Position numbers and translations under genes: made by a program
Shown: positions 48,205 to 57,797 of the stretch, one piece after another
How the letters are laid out: the number at the start of each line of letters is the position of its first letter
How positions within the stretch are numbered: position 1 is the first letter of the stretch
NCBI RefSeq assembly: GCF_003201935.1
Contig: NZ_QJJL01000003.1
Coordinates: 124,001-188,000 of the forward strand
DNA length: 64,000 bases
Direction of reading: 5' to 3'
Source: Loktanella sp. PT4BL
GTDB taxonomy: Bacteria > Pseudomonadota > Alphaproteobacteria > Rhodobacterales > Rhodobacteraceae
The notes under the pieces: model-generated
Seen by the model: the letters and a program-made list of their open reading frames with translations, nothing else
Told to the model about the DNA's origin: nothing
Database searches by the model: none

Positions 48205-49389
48205 CTAGACGCCAGCCGCCACAATTGCGCGTGCCAGCACAGGCACGGTCTCAGCGTTCAGACCGGCGATATTCATGCGGCTGTCACTGACCATGTAGAT
48301 GCCGTGATCCGCGCGCAGTTTCTCGACCACTTCGGGTGTCGTGCCAAGACGGCTGAACATGCCGCGGTGGTGCGCGAGGAAATCAAAACGGTCGCTGTTT
48401 GTCAGGCGCTTGAGTTCATCGGCCAACTGCTGACGCAGGGCGAGCATCCCGTTGCGGGTCTCTTCCAGTTCAGCTTCCCATTCAGCGCGCAGCGCAGGGT
48501 CTTTCAGGATCGTCGTAACCACCCGGGCGCCATGATCGGGCGGAAAGGAATAGTTCTGGCGGTTCAGGAAGGACAGGTTCTGCTGCGTCAGGGCCTGCTG
48601 ATCGGCGTCTTTGGTGACCGCCATCAAAATGCCTGTCCTTTCGCGGTAGATGCCGAAATTCTTTGAACAACTTGCCGCAATCAGGCAGTTCTCAAAGCTG
48701 CTGGCAATCTGGCGCGTGGCCTTTGCATCATCGGCAAGCCCGTCGCCGAAACCCTGATAGGCAATGTCGACGAAAGGCACGGCACCTTTCTTGCGCATCA
48801 GGCCGATGACTTGCTCCATCTGGCCATAGGTGAGGTTCGCGCCTGTGGGGTTGTGACAGCAGCCGTGCAAAAGCACGACGTCACCTTCTGCCACCTTCTC
48901 AAGGTCCGCGATCATGCCGTCGAAATCGACACCACGCGTGTCATTGTCGAAATAGCGGTACTCGGCCATTTTCATGCCAAGGTATTTGATAATCGACGGG
49001 TGGTTCGGCCACGTGGGGTTGGACAGCCAGACCGTGGCCTTGGGCGCGGCAAGGCGGATCAGTTCAAGCGCCTGACGAATAGCACCGGTGCCGCCGGGGG
49101 TTGCAATGGCCGCAACGCGTTCGTTCGGTACACTATCGCCCAGCACCAGATCCTTCATCACTGCGCTGAATTCCGGATCGCCGGCGAGCCCCGTATAGGC
49201 TTTGGTGATCTGATCCGCGATAATGCGCCGCTCGGCCTCTTTCACGGCACGCATGACAGGGGTGTTGCCTGTCGCGTCCTTGTAGACGCCGACGCCAAGA
49301 TCGACCTTGTCGGCGCGTGGGTCTGCTTTGTAGGTGGCCATCAGGGCCAGAATTTTGTCAGCGGGTTGGGCGGAAAGGTTTTCCAGCAT
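48205..49389 (-). CDS. Aromatic/aspartate amino acid aminotransferase (class I)
   Basis: A 394-residue PLP enzyme of the TyrB/AspC subgroup. Motifs: LGVGVYKDATGNTPVMRAVK, AGDPEFSAVM, LLHGCCHNPTGANLT and the PLP lysine in ASCSKNFGIYRERTG; the late RADHGIYMVSDSRMN holds the substrate-binding Arg. I start at the ATG at 49389, which overlaps the sseA stop; the in-frame start at 49443 is inside sseA. Whether it prefers aspartate or aromatic amino acids cannot be read from the sequence. Confidence 0.92.
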   Translation of the reverse strand: MLENLSAQPADKILALMATYKADPRADKVDLGVGVYKDATGNTPVMRAVKEAERRIIADQITKAYTGLAGDPEFSAVMKDLVLGDSVPNERVAAIATPGGTGAIRQALELIRLAAPKATVWLSNPTWPNHPSIIKYLGMKMAEYRYFDNDTRGVDFDGMIADLEKVAEGDVVLLHGCCHNPTGANLTYGQMEQVIGLMRKKGAVPFVDIAYQGFGDGLADDAKATRQIASSFENCLIAASCSKNFGIYRERTGILMAVTKDADQQALTQQNLSFLNRQNYSFPPDHGARVVTTILKDPALRAEWEAELEETRNGMLALRQQLADELKRLTNSDRFDFLAHHRGMFSRLGTTPEVVEKLRADHGIYMVSDSRMNIAGLNAETVPVLARAIVAAGV

Positions 49390-50255
49390 CAGTTTGCTCC
49401 GGTCGCAATTGGAAGGTCGGCGTACATGCCCCATTCGGACCATGACCCGTCGTAAAGCGCATGATCGGTTTTGCCGATCCGTTCAAGCGCAAGTGAAAGG
49501 ATCGCTGCGGTTACGCCTGACCCACAGGTCGTGATTGCAGGTTTGGCCAGGTCCACGCCAGCGGCTTCGAAAACGGCGCGCAGGGCTGCGGGCGGTTTCA
49601 TCGTGCCATCTGCGTTAAGTAGGTCCTGATAAAAGACATTCTGCGAGCCCGGAATATGCCCCGAGCGCATCCCTTCGCGCGGTTCGGGCTGTGTGCCCTG
49701 AAACCGTCCGGGGGGGCGGGCGTCGATGATGCTGTGATCACCAAGCTTGGCAGCCCGCGCAACCTCGGTCACATCGCGGACGCGGAACCCTTCGTACTTC
49801 ACGGTCATATGCCGGTCGCGGATCGTGGGCGCGGCTGTTGTGGTCCTATGGCCATCCGCAATCCATTTGGGCAAACCGCCGTCCAGAACGGCAATGTTCT
49901 TTTGGCCCATCAGGCGGAACAACCACCAGACGCGTGCGGCAGAAAACACGCCCATCCCGTCATAGACAACCACCTGATGGCCATCACCCACGCCCATCGC
50001 CCGCATCCGCGACATGAACTTCTCGACAGGCGGGGCCATGTGTGGCAGCTCCGAGCGGGCGTCGCTGATCTCATCAATATCAAAGAAACGCGCGCCAGGG
50101 ATATGTCCGGCCGCATACTCGGCCTTTGGGTCGCGTCCGGCATCGGGCAGATACCATGAGGCATCAAGAATCCGCAGATCAGGATCCTTGATATGCGCCG
50201 CCAGCCATCCGGTGCTGACAAGCGTTTTGGGATCGTCAGTAATGGCCGATGTCAT
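49389..50255 (-). CDS. sseA: 3-mercaptopyruvate sulfurtransferase
   Basis: Two-rhodanese-domain enzyme that transfers sulfur from 3-mercaptopyruvate to a thiol acceptor. The 288 residues split into an N-terminal domain (LRILDASWYLPDAGRDPKAE, GHIPGARFFDIDEISD) and a catalytic domain with CGSGVTAAI, the active-site loop of mercaptopyruvate-type enzymes. I start at the ATG at 50255, preceded by AAGGGG. It overlaps the aminotransferase gene by one base; cysteine transamination by such an enzyme could supply its substrate (inference). Confidence 0.94.
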   Translation of the reverse strand: MTSAITDDPKTLVSTGWLAAHIKDPDLRILDASWYLPDAGRDPKAEYAAGHIPGARFFDIDEISDARSELPHMAPPVEKFMSRMRAMGVGDGHQVVVYDGMGVFSAARVWWLFRLMGQKNIAVLDGGLPKWIADGHRTTTAAPTIRDRHMTVKYEGFRVRDVTEVARAAKLGDHSIIDARPPGRFQGTQPEPREGMRSGHIPGSQNVFYQDLLNADGTMKPPAALRAVFEAAGVDLAKPAITTCGSGVTAAILSLALERIGKTDHALYDGSWSEWGMYADLPIATGAN

Positions 50256-50346
50256 CGCGCACCCCTTATTCACAAGTCATAAAGGGCCTACCGCGCAGCG
50301 CCGCGCAAGACAAGCCACCAGATAGGCACCACCCATGTTATTATTG

Positions 50347-50371
50347 GCCCGAAAATATCCCCGCCGGAGGC
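50347..50371 (-). repeat. Dispersed GCCTCCGGCGGG repeat, copy 2
   Basis: On the minus strand GCCTCCGGCGGGGATATTTTC and on, starting about 30 nt after the smpB stop codon, on the same strand. Its first 12 bases match 7907-7918. CCGGCAGG just upstream can pair with CCTCCGG (one bulged base), so it may form the smpB terminator. Confidence 0.55.
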
Positions 50372-50402
50372 ATCCTGCCGGTGCAATCCAGCACCTCGGG
50401 AA

Positions 50403-50876
50403 TCAACCACCGTGGCGCAACAGCCGCTGCTTCTGACGGCCCCAGTCGCGCTTGGCCTCGGTTTGGCGCTTGTCGTGGTTCTTCTTACCCTTGGCGGTTG
50501 CGATCTTGAGTTTCACCAGACCGCGATCGTTGAAATACATCACCAGCGGCACAAGCGTCATGCCTTCGCGCTTGGTCGCGTTCCAAAGGCGGGCCAATTC
50601 ACGCTTGCTGACCAATAGCTTGCGTTTGCGCCGTTCCTCATGGGTAAACATCGCGCGCTCGTAGGGGGCAATATAGGCGTTGGTCAGCCAAAGTTCGCCA
50701 TCATCGACGCTGGCATAGCTGTCGGCGATATTGGACTGGCCTGTGCGCAGGGATTTCACCTCGGAACCGGTCAGGATAATCCCGACCTCGAGATCATCCT
50801 CGATGGCATAGTCATAGCGCGCACGCCTGTTGTCGGCGATGACTTTGTAGTTTTTGTTTTCGGGTTTCTTGGCCAT
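50403..50876 (-). CDS. smpB: SsrA-binding protein SmpB
   Basis: Binds tmRNA and delivers it to stalled ribosomes in trans-translation. The 157 residues have the OB-fold motifs [40 protein letters not shown] and [18 protein letters not shown], and the basic C-terminal tail [18 protein letters not shown] start at the ATG at 50876, where the family begins ([20 protein letters not shown]). No ssrA gene is seen in the window. It is divergent from the channel gene. Confidence 0.96.
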   Translation of the reverse strand: MAKKPENKNYKVIADNRRARYDYAIEDDLEVGIILTGSEVKSLRTGQSNIADSYASVDDGELWLTNAYIAPYERAMFTHEERRKRKLLVSKRELARLWNATKREGMTLVPLVMYFNDRGLVKLKIATAKGKKNHDKRQTEAKRDWGRQKQRLLRHGG

Positions 50877-50950
50877 AGTTGGGCACAAATAGGCGATAGC
50901 GCGCTGTGGCACAAGGTGTGCCGATGGTCTGCCCCCGCAGGAGAGTGAAG

Positions 50951-51394
50951 ATGTTTGTTCAGATCGCCATTGGAAGCACGCTGCTTGTGTTTTCGATCAT
51001 GACAGCAGCAATCACTTTTTGGGTGCTGGAAAGACGGCTGGGCCGTTTGCGGCCCTGGCTGGTCAGGGCACCCCATGCACCAAAACTGATGCTTGTTCTG
51101 TGTGTGACGGCGCTCTGGGTGCTGTTGCAGATGACGATCGCAGTCTGGACTTGGGCCTTTACGTTCATGGCCTTGGGCGTTTTTGACGCGCTGGAAACCT
51201 CGGTCTATTTCGCGCTGGTCGCTTTCACGACTCTGGGGTTCGGTGACATCCTCTTGCCGGTTGAATGGCGCTTGCTCGGCGGTATGGCTGCGTTAAACGG
51301 CCTGCTGAACATCGGACTAGTGACTGCGGCGATGGTCGAGACGTTGCGCCAGCTGCGCCTGCAACAAATCGCGATACAGGATCGTGACACATGA
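50951..51394 (+). CDS. Two-helix potassium-channel-like protein
   Basis: A 147-residue membrane protein with about four hydrophobic segments. [13 protein letters not shown] at residues 91-103 contains TLGFGD, a potassium-channel selectivity-filter type motif, between two helices. The first helix ([19 protein letters not shown]) is extra. It lacks a cytoplasmic RCK domain. I start at the ATG at 50951, behind AGGAG. It overlaps the YcaQ-like gene by 4 nt (ATGA), though no functional link is known. Confidence 0.85.
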   Translation: MFVQIAIGSTLLVFSIMTAAITFWVLERRLGRLRPWLVRAPHAPKLMLVLCVTALWVLLQMTIAVWTWAFTFMALGVFDALETSVYFALVAFTTLGFGDILLPVEWRLLGGMAALNGLLNIGLVTAAMVETLRQLRLQQIAIQDRDT

Positions 51395-52584
51395 CGGTTC
51401 CGGTGTTGCGCAATCCCGCCGCCCGCCATCTTTTTCTGGCGCGGCACGGCTTGCAGGGCCGGCCTTCGGGTGCGGGGAAAGGGGCCGATCTCAAGGGGGT
51501 GATCAACCACCTTGGCTTTGTGCAGCTCGATAGCGTCAACACATTCGCCCGTGCCCATGACCTCATCCTGTGGTCGCGCCGTCAGCAATACCGTCCCCGC
51601 GCGCTGCAACATCTGCTGCACCGAGACAGGCAGATGTTCGAGCATTGGACCCATGATGCCGCCATCATTCCGATTGAAAGCTTTGCCCATTGGCGTCTGC
51701 GCTTTGCCCGTGATGAGGCGCGTCTGGCCAGCCGATGGCAAGACCAGCGCCGCGATGATTTTCACAGCAAGATCGACGCGGTCCTGCGCCGGATATCCGA
51801 TCACGGGGCCTGCACCTCGGGTCAGGTGGGCGAGGGCGAAAGCCGTGGTTCAGGCGGCTGGTGGGACTGGCATCCCTCCAAGACGGCACTTGAATATCTG
51901 TGGCGCTCGGGCCAGATTTCCGTGCTGCGCCGCGACGGGTTCACCAAGGTCTATGATCTGACCGAACGGGTGATTCCGGCCGAACACCTCAACTGCCGCC
52001 ATCATCCGGACGAGACCATCGACTGGTGCTGTTCCGGCGCACTCGACCGGCTCGGTTTTGCCACCAGTGGCGAATTGGCCGCGTTCTGGGATCACGTGAG
52101 CCCCGGCGAGGCAAAGGTTTGGTGTGCGACCGCTTTGGCCGAGGGCCGCGTGATCGAGATTGATGTGGAAAGCGTGGATGGCAAATTGCGCCGGTCCTTT
52201 GCGTGGCCCGATGTGATGGAAAGCCTGCCGTCAGCACCGGTCCCGCGGGTGCGTGTTCTGTCACCCTTCGATCCGGCACTGCGAGACCGCAAAAGGGCAG
52301 AGCGGCTTTTCGGGTTTTTCTACCGGATCGAGATCTTCGTACCCGCCCCGCAGCGCAAGTATGGCTACTACGTCTTTCCGGTAATCGAGGGCGACCGCAT
52401 CATTGGCCGCATTGATATGAAACGGGAAGGCAGTGTTCTGGCCGTCCGGGCGTTCTGGCCCGAGCCGGGCGTCCGTATGGGCGCGGGGCGCATTGCGGCG
52501 CTGCGCAAAGAGCTGGACCGTGCTGCGGTCTTTGGGGGCTGTGACGATACTGCCTTTGCAGAGGATTGGATGCGGACAAATTAG
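51391..52584 (+). CDS. Winged-helix DNA glycosylase-like protein (YcaQ family)
   Basis: A 397-residue protein of the HTH_42/YcaQ (AlkX) family, whose characterised members are DNA glycosylases that unhook interstrand crosslinks. Motifs: ARHLFLARHGLQGRP, NHLGFVQLDSVNTFARAHDL, FEHWTHDAAIIPIESFAHWR and the late RVRVLSPFDPALRDRKRAER followed by LFGFFYRIEIFVPAPQR. The start overlaps the channel gene stop. The catalytic residues cannot be confirmed by eye. Confidence 0.88.
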   Translation: MTVPVLRNPAARHLFLARHGLQGRPSGAGKGADLKGVINHLGFVQLDSVNTFARAHDLILWSRRQQYRPRALQHLLHRDRQMFEHWTHDAAIIPIESFAHWRLRFARDEARLASRWQDQRRDDFHSKIDAVLRRISDHGACTSGQVGEGESRGSGGWWDWHPSKTALEYLWRSGQISVLRRDGFTKVYDLTERVIPAEHLNCRHHPDETIDWCCSGALDRLGFATSGELAAFWDHVSPGEAKVWCATALAEGRVIEIDVESVDGKLRRSFAWPDVMESLPSAPVPRVRVLSPFDPALRDRKRAERLFGFFYRIEIFVPAPQRKYGYYVFPVIEGDRIIGRIDMKREGSVLAVRAFWPEPGVRMGAGRIAALRKELDRAAVFGGCDDTAFAEDWMRTN

Positions 52585-52588
52585 ATTA

Positions 52589-52617
52589 TTGAACAACGTT
52601 CACAAATAGTGTATCCC
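52589..52617 (+). promoter_or_regulatory. Candidate promoter of the DUF2157-like gene
   Basis: TTGAAC (52589-52594), a 17-nt spacer and TATCCC (52612-52617). The inverted repeat TGAAC-AAC-GTTCA (52590-52602) overlaps the -35 box and could be an operator. Confidence 0.35.
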
Positions 52618-52644
52618 GATTGCGAAGCATAGTCAGGAGACGTC

Positions 52645-53847
52645 ATGTATTACGTTGCCCAAACAGACCAACTGGTCGCCGACGGTGTCATCAACCCCGC
52701 GCAGGCAGATGAGATCAAATCGCGGGCGCGGTCCGCGATGATCGCGCTTTGCGTTAACAGCCTGCTGATCGCGGGTATTCTGGCGGCGACGCTGGGATTG
52801 GTGTTTCTCTTGGCAAGTGCTGCGAGCGTGGCTGTCTGCGGCGGTCTCTTTCTGGGCGCCGGTTTGTTGATCCTGCGTAAAGGTGCGGCTCTTTACCGGA
52901 TGTTCGGCAATGCGAGTGCGCTCATCGGGGCGGGTATGTTGATTTCTGGTACCGCCATCGAATTGCTCGACAAGATACCGGACCGTGCGGGCATCCTGCT
53001 TGCACTCATCGGGGCCGTGCTGGCGGGGCTGTTCTTCTGGCGCTTCAGGGCAGGGTTGGTCCAGTTGCGCTTTGCCTATGGCGCCGTGCTGGTGATGGCC
53101 GCCGCATTGCATTTGGTCGGTGTCTACGGTGCAGCAGATCAATTTGATCTTGCAGGCTGGCCGATGCCGCTGATCCATTTTTACGTCTTTGCGGCCATCG
53201 CGGCGCTGGGCCTGACACTGGACATACGTTTTATCACCGCGCTGGCGATCATTCCTTTTGGACAAATGTTGGACACCGGAACCTACTATTTCACGGCAGC
53301 CTACGTGTTTTATTCGCCGGAAACGACGCTCAGCATTTTGCAAATGGGCCTGCTGATCGGGACCTGTTTATGGGCCATCAGTCGCGGCGATGCAAAGATG
53401 GGGCGGCAAGCGGGGGTCTTGATGATCATGGCGTTCATCGTGGCCAACCTGTGTTTTCTGGTCGGCAGCATCTGGGGCGATGTTGTGGGTGAAAGCCTTT
53501 GGGGGCCGGTTTACAGTGACTTTGCTGGCGATTGGCAGGCCTATGACGCTGCACGCGATGCCTACCTTGCGCAGGCGTTCGAGATCAGTGAAAGCGTTTA
53601 TGCGATCGTCTGGGCACTGTTGCTTGGCACACTCATTATCTGGGCTGCAATGTCCAACCGTCGGGGGATGTTCAACGCAGCCATGACCTTTGCAGGCATC
53701 CACGCCTATACGCAGATGTTTGAAAGCTTCTATGACGAACCATTGGCCTATGTGATCGGCGGGCTGGCCGCGATCCCCTTGGCCTTTGGCCTGTGGCGGT
53801 TGAACAATGCGTGGTTCAAGCCGCTGTCACCTGCCAGCACGCAGTAG
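52645..53847 (+). CDS. DUF2157-like polytopic membrane protein
   Basis: A 400-residue protein. The N-terminal 35 residues form a soluble segment (VADGVINPAQADEIKSRAR), then about ten transmembrane helices follow, among them LLIAGILAATLGLVFLLASA and GGLFLGAGLLILRKGAAL. This is the layout of DUF2157 proteins. The function is unknown. AGGAG precedes the ATG. The TAG stop lies inside the palindromic repeat shared with dapA. Confidence 0.8.
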   Translation: MYYVAQTDQLVADGVINPAQADEIKSRARSAMIALCVNSLLIAGILAATLGLVFLLASAASVAVCGGLFLGAGLLILRKGAALYRMFGNASALIGAGMLISGTAIELLDKIPDRAGILLALIGAVLAGLFFWRFRAGLVQLRFAYGAVLVMAAALHLVGVYGAADQFDLAGWPMPLIHFYVFAAIAALGLTLDIRFITALAIIPFGQMLDTGTYYFTAAYVFYSPETTLSILQMGLLIGTCLWAISRGDAKMGRQAGVLMIMAFIVANLCFLVGSIWGDVVGESLWGPVYSDFAGDWQAYDAARDAYLAQAFEISESVYAIVWALLLGTLIIWAAMSNRRGMFNAAMTFAGIHAYTQMFESFYDEPLAYVIGGLAAIPLAFGLWRLNNAWFKPLSPASTQ

Positions 53848-53868
53848 GGTGGGTAAAACCCACCTTAC
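53844..53868. repeat. Palindromic repeat holding both convergent stop codons
   Basis: GTAGGGTGGGT-AAA-ACCCACCTTAC: 11-bp arms with one mismatch. The left end contains the TAG stop of the DUF2157-like gene and the right end the TAA stop of dapA. It resembles the perfect palindrome at 16355-16380. It probably acts as a bidirectional terminator. Confidence 0.75.
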
Positions 53869-54734
53869 AGCAACCCCGCATGTTCCATCGCCGCACGCAT
53901 TTTCGCCTTGGTCGCATCCGTCAACCCAACCAGCGGCAAACGCACCTCGTCACTGCACATGCCCAGTAAGGACATCCCGTATTTTGCACCCGCCACACCC
54001 GGTTCGGTGAAAATGGCTTCGTGCAGAGGCATGAGTCTGTCCAACTGTGTCAGCGCCTTGGCATAATCGCCCGCGAGCGTGCTTTCCTGAAACGCTGCAC
54101 AGAGCGCAGGTGCCACGTTCGCTGTCACCGAAATGCACCCGACTCCGCCATGGGCGTTGAACCCGAGCGCTGTCGCGTCCTCACCCGAAAGCTGCACGAA
54201 ATCCGGTCCACAGGTCATCCGTTGCTTGGGCACACGCGAAAGATCACCGGTTGCGTCTTTGACGCCGATGATCATTTCATGCTTTGCCAGCGCACCCATC
54301 GTTGCGGGAGTCATATCGACCACGGAGCGCCCGGGAATATTGTAGATCACGATCGGCAAACCGCAGTCGGCGGCGGCCTCGAAATGTGCGATCAGACCGG
54401 CTTGGGTGGGCTTGTTGTAATAAGGCGTCACAACAAGCGCCGCATCTGCGCCCGCCTTTTTCGCGGCTTGCACCAGACGGACCGTCTCAATCGTGTTGTT
54501 TGACCCTGCGCCGGCGATCACGGGGATACGTCCGGCGGCCTCGGCAATCACTATCTCCACGACCATATCATGTTCTGCATGGGTCAGCGTCGGGCTCTCG
54601 CCTGTGGTCCCCACCGGAACCAAGCCATGGCTGCCCTGATCAACATGCCAGTTCACAAGTTTTTTCAGCGTATCCACGTCGACTTTGCCGTTTGTAAACG
54701 GCGTGACGAGGGCGGGGAGTGATCCCTTGAACAT
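53865..54734 (-). CDS. dapA: 4-hydroxy-tetrahydrodipicolinate synthase
   Basis: Condenses aspartate semialdehyde and pyruvate in the lysine/diaminopimelate pathway. The 289-residue TIM-barrel protein shows [45 protein letters not shown] (catalytic Tyr) and [10 protein letters not shown] with the Schiff-base Lys. I start at the ATG at 54734, behind AGAAGGAAG; the in-frame start at 54791 adds 19 unrelated residues. The stop codon lies within the palindromic repeat. Confidence 0.95.
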   Translation of the reverse strand: MFKGSLPALVTPFTNGKVDVDTLKKLVNWHVDQGSHGLVPVGTTGESPTLTHAEHDMVVEIVIAEAAGRIPVIAGAGSNNTIETVRLVQAAKKAGADAALVVTPYYNKPTQAGLIAHFEAAADCGLPIVIYNIPGRSVVDMTPATMGALAKHEMIIGVKDATGDLSRVPKQRMTCGPDFVQLSGEDATALGFNAHGGVGCISVTANVAPALCAAFQESTLAGDYAKALTQLDRLMPLHEAIFTEPGVAGAKYGMSLLGMCSDEVRLPLVGLTDATKAKMRAAMEHAGLL

Positions 54735-54921
54735 GGCACGCTTCCTTCTTGCTGGCAGCCAACATTGACTGCGGTAAAATCGCGCGGACACTAGGCGCAG
54801 AAGGACAATCCTACAAGCCCTTCGTTTCGGCGCATAGCCCGTGGGGATTTGCGCCCATTGCCGCGTTTGTGAGTTGTTATTGCTGCATCACAGGCTACTT
54901 TCCCATCAAAAGGGGTACGCA

Positions 54922-56937
54922 GTGAACTTCCACAAATTCATCATTCTAGGCCTTGTTTGCACGGTTATCTCCGGTCCCGTGCAGGCGCAGTCGATTGATG
55001 CCCGAAGCATTGCGGCGATTGATACCGCGCAAAGCGATTGGGACGTGGCTGCGCAGATCGCGCAAGGCGTTGGACCCGTCACGCAGGACACACTGATGTG
55101 GCTGCGCCTGCGGACAGGGGATGCACCCTTTGCCATCTACCGGGATTTCTTGAACCGCCGCGCAGACTGGCCGGGGCTGGATCGTTTGCGCGCCGAAGCA
55201 GAGCTGATGATCGACGAGAGCATTGCGCCTGCACAGGTCATTGCCTGGTTCGCAGGAGAGGTGCCGCAAACCGGCGAAGGTGCGGTGCGTCTGGCGCAGG
55301 CCCATCTGGCGCTGGGGCAGACCGAGGCTGCGCGCGATGTCCTGCGCGATACGTGGATTACACAGCGTCTGACCGAAGACGGGCAGGCCGTCATGCTTGC
55401 CGCGTTTGCCGAAGAACTCAGCCCCTTCCATGCGGCCCGTGTCGATGCCCTTTTGTGGCGGTCGCGTGCCGAGGATGCCACGCGCATGTTGCCACTTTTG
55501 CCTGCAGATCAAGCCGCACTTGCAGCGGCGCGCATCGGCTATATTACGCGCGCCGACGATCTGGCTGCGCGTGTGGCCGCCGTTCCCGCAGCTTTGCGGC
55601 AGGATCCGGGCCTTGCTTACGACCGCTATTCCTGGCTTGCCGGTCGCGGTGAACGGACCGATGCCGTCCAGATGCTGTTGGAACGTTCCACCAGTGCCGC
55701 CGCCCTGGGCGAGCCGTTTCGCTGGTCGGGCTGGCGCCGTGTGCTGGCGCGCTGGGAAATGCGCGAAGGACGTGCCGAACAGGCCTATCAGCTCGCTTCG
55801 CGCCATTACCTGACCGAGGGCGAATCCTACGCCGATCTGGAGTGGCTGGCAGGGTATCTGTCGCTCACCTATCTGGGCGATCCGGCGCGGGCGTTGACAC
55901 ATTTCCAGAACGGCTTGCGTGCCTCAAGCAGCCCGATTTCGCTGGGGCGGATGCATTACTGGATCGGGCGCACCCATGTCGTGAAAGGCAATGTGGATCT
56001 GGCAGCCGACGCCTATAGCGCGGGTGCTGCCCATCAGACGAGCTTTTATGGTTTGTTGGCGTCTGAAAAGGTGGGGCGTGCGCTCGATCCGTCCCTTGCC
56101 GGAGCGCAAGTCGACTGGCGCAATGCGCCTGTCTTTGATGATGACATCGTCCAGGCGGCGTTGATCCTGCTTGCGGGCGGTGAACGTGGCGCGGCTTTCA
56201 CCTTTTTTGCCGAGCTTGGCAGGACGCTCAGCGCGTCCGAAATCGCGACTTTGGGCGCTTATCTGACCGAGATTGACGAGCCTTTCTACACGCTGCTGCT
56301 GGGCAAAGCCGCCGTCGAGCGGGGCATTCTGATCCCGTCGGTCTATTACCCCATACATGACATGGCTGCGCTGGACCTTCCGGCAGAGCCTGCCTTGGCC
56401 TTGTCAATCGCGCGGCGCGAGAGCGAGTTCAACGAAACCATCGGCAGTCCCGTCGGCGCTTTGGGTCTGATGCAGGTCATGCCTGCCACGGCAGAAGAGG
56501 TGTCGGGCAACCTCGGGATACCCTATTCGCGCGGGCGGCTCACGAATGACTGGCAGTATAATGCGACCTTAGGGACGCATTACCTAGCCTATCTGGAAGA
56601 AGAGTTCGGGCCCAGCCCTGTCATGATTGCGGCAGGTTATAATGCCGGCCCCAGCCGTCCGCGCCAGTGGATTGACGAACGCGGCGATCCGCGTCTGCTT
56701 GAGATGGATGTCGTCGACTGGATCGAGCACATTCCTTTTCGGGAAACCCGCAACTATGTGATGCGCGTGACCGAAAGCATCCCGGTCTATCAGGCCCGTC
56801 TGACGGGTCAGACCGGCCCCGTGCGTTTCACCGAACTGCTCATCGGGAAAAAGCCGCTCCTGCGCCCGCGCGCGCGGCCAGAACCTGTTGCCAGCGACGC
56901 GGCCTCTGATACCGTCCGCCCTGTTGCGCGACCCTAA
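54922..56937 (+). CDS. Soluble lytic murein transglycosylase (Slt-type)
   Basis: A 671-residue periplasmic enzyme that cleaves peptidoglycan to 1,6-anhydromuropeptides. The signal peptide is MNFHKFIILGLVCTVISGPV then QAQ. A long alpha-helical superhelix runs to about residue 480; the catalytic SLT domain has ARRESEFNETIGSPVGALGL with catalytic Glu500, then MQVMPATAEEV and AGYNAGPSRPRQW. The C-terminal tail is Arg/Pro-rich. The start is a GTG behind AAGGGG; the GTG at 54841 precedes the signal peptide and is unlikely. Confidence 0.9.
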   Translation: MNFHKFIILGLVCTVISGPVQAQSIDARSIAAIDTAQSDWDVAAQIAQGVGPVTQDTLMWLRLRTGDAPFAIYRDFLNRRADWPGLDRLRAEAELMIDESIAPAQVIAWFAGEVPQTGEGAVRLAQAHLALGQTEAARDVLRDTWITQRLTEDGQAVMLAAFAEELSPFHAARVDALLWRSRAEDATRMLPLLPADQAALAAARIGYITRADDLAARVAAVPAALRQDPGLAYDRYSWLAGRGERTDAVQMLLERSTSAAALGEPFRWSGWRRVLARWEMREGRAEQAYQLASRHYLTEGESYADLEWLAGYLSLTYLGDPARALTHFQNGLRASSSPISLGRMHYWIGRTHVVKGNVDLAADAYSAGAAHQTSFYGLLASEKVGRALDPSLAGAQVDWRNAPVFDDDIVQAALILLAGGERGAAFTFFAELGRTLSASEIATLGAYLTEIDEPFYTLLLGKAAVERGILIPSVYYPIHDMAALDLPAEPALALSIARRESEFNETIGSPVGALGLMQVMPATAEEVSGNLGIPYSRGRLTNDWQYNATLGTHYLAYLEEEFGPSPVMIAAGYNAGPSRPRQWIDERGDPRLLEMDVVDWIEHIPFRETRNYVMRVTESIPVYQARLTGQTGPVRFTELLIGKKPLLRPRARPEPVASDAASDTVRPVARP

Positions 56938-57797
56938 GCGACCTTTTTCGCCCGCCAGAGCGTGAAGAGCCCTGCAGCGACGACTATCGCCGCACCGATC
57001 GCCACGTTGGGCCGCAGGGTTTCGCCCAAAAGGAAGATCCCGATCGCGCTGGCGAAAACCAGTTGCAGATAGGCGAAGGGCTGGACCTCGCTGGCCTCGG
57101 CGACCTCGTAGGTTTTGATCAAGAGCCAATGACCGCCCGCGCCCGTAACACAAAGCGCTGCCATCCAGCGCCAGTCTGCAGCACTCATGGGTTCCCAGAA
57201 CCAGACCCCTGCTACGGTCATGACCACGGCACCGGCGGTGCCGGTCCAGAAGAAAGACGTGGCCGTTGTGTCTTTGCGGGCCGCAAAGCGGGTCAGCAGA
57301 CCGTAGAGCGCAAACATGAAAGCCGCCGCCAACGGGATCACGGCGGCAGGGGCGAAAACTGCATAGCCGGGTTGGAGGATAACGAGGACACCGACGAAAC
57401 CGATGCCAATGGCGGTCCAGCGGCGCCAGCCCACCTGTTCCCCCAGTACCGGACCTGAAAGGGCTGCGATCAGCAGGGGATAACAGGCAAAGACAGCGTG
57501 GCTTTCGACAAGGCCGAGCAGAACAAAGCCGCTGACCATCACGCAGATTTCAAGCGCCAGCAACGTGCCGCGTGTGATTTGCAGGATCGGTTGCTTCGTT
57601 GCAGCGGCCGCACGGATGGACCCTGATTGCCTGGTTGCGATGCTGATCACGAAGGCCGCAAAGAACCAGTAACGGATCATTACGATCATCATGACGTTGT
57701 ATTCCCCTGCCAGATGCCGTGAAATTCCGTCCTGCACGGCAAAGACAAAGGTTGTGGCAATCATCAACATGATGCCAAGGCGGGGGTTATTTTGCAT
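56934..57797 (-). CDS. EamA/DMT-family transporter
   Basis: A 287-residue inner-membrane protein with ten predicted helices in two EamA repeats (LGIMLMIATTFVFAVQDGIS to VLVILQPGYAVFAP, and PLAAAFMFALYGLLTRFAAR to the end). Such proteins move amino acids, nucleotides or other metabolites; the substrate is unknown. The start overlaps the mnmD 3' end by 11 nt. The stop overlaps the convergent transglycosylase stop by 4 nt. Confidence 0.88.
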   Translation of the reverse strand: MQNNPRLGIMLMIATTFVFAVQDGISRHLAGEYNVMMIVMIRYWFFAAFVISIATRQSGSIRAAAATKQPILQITRGTLLALEICVMVSGFVLLGLVESHAVFACYPLLIAALSGPVLGEQVGWRRWTAIGIGFVGVLVILQPGYAVFAPAAVIPLAAAFMFALYGLLTRFAARKDTTATSFFWTGTAGAVVMTVAGVWFWEPMSAADWRWMAALCVTGAGGHWLLIKTYEVAEASEVQPFAYLQLVFASAIGIFLLGETLRPNVAIGAAIVVAAGLFTLWRAKKVA

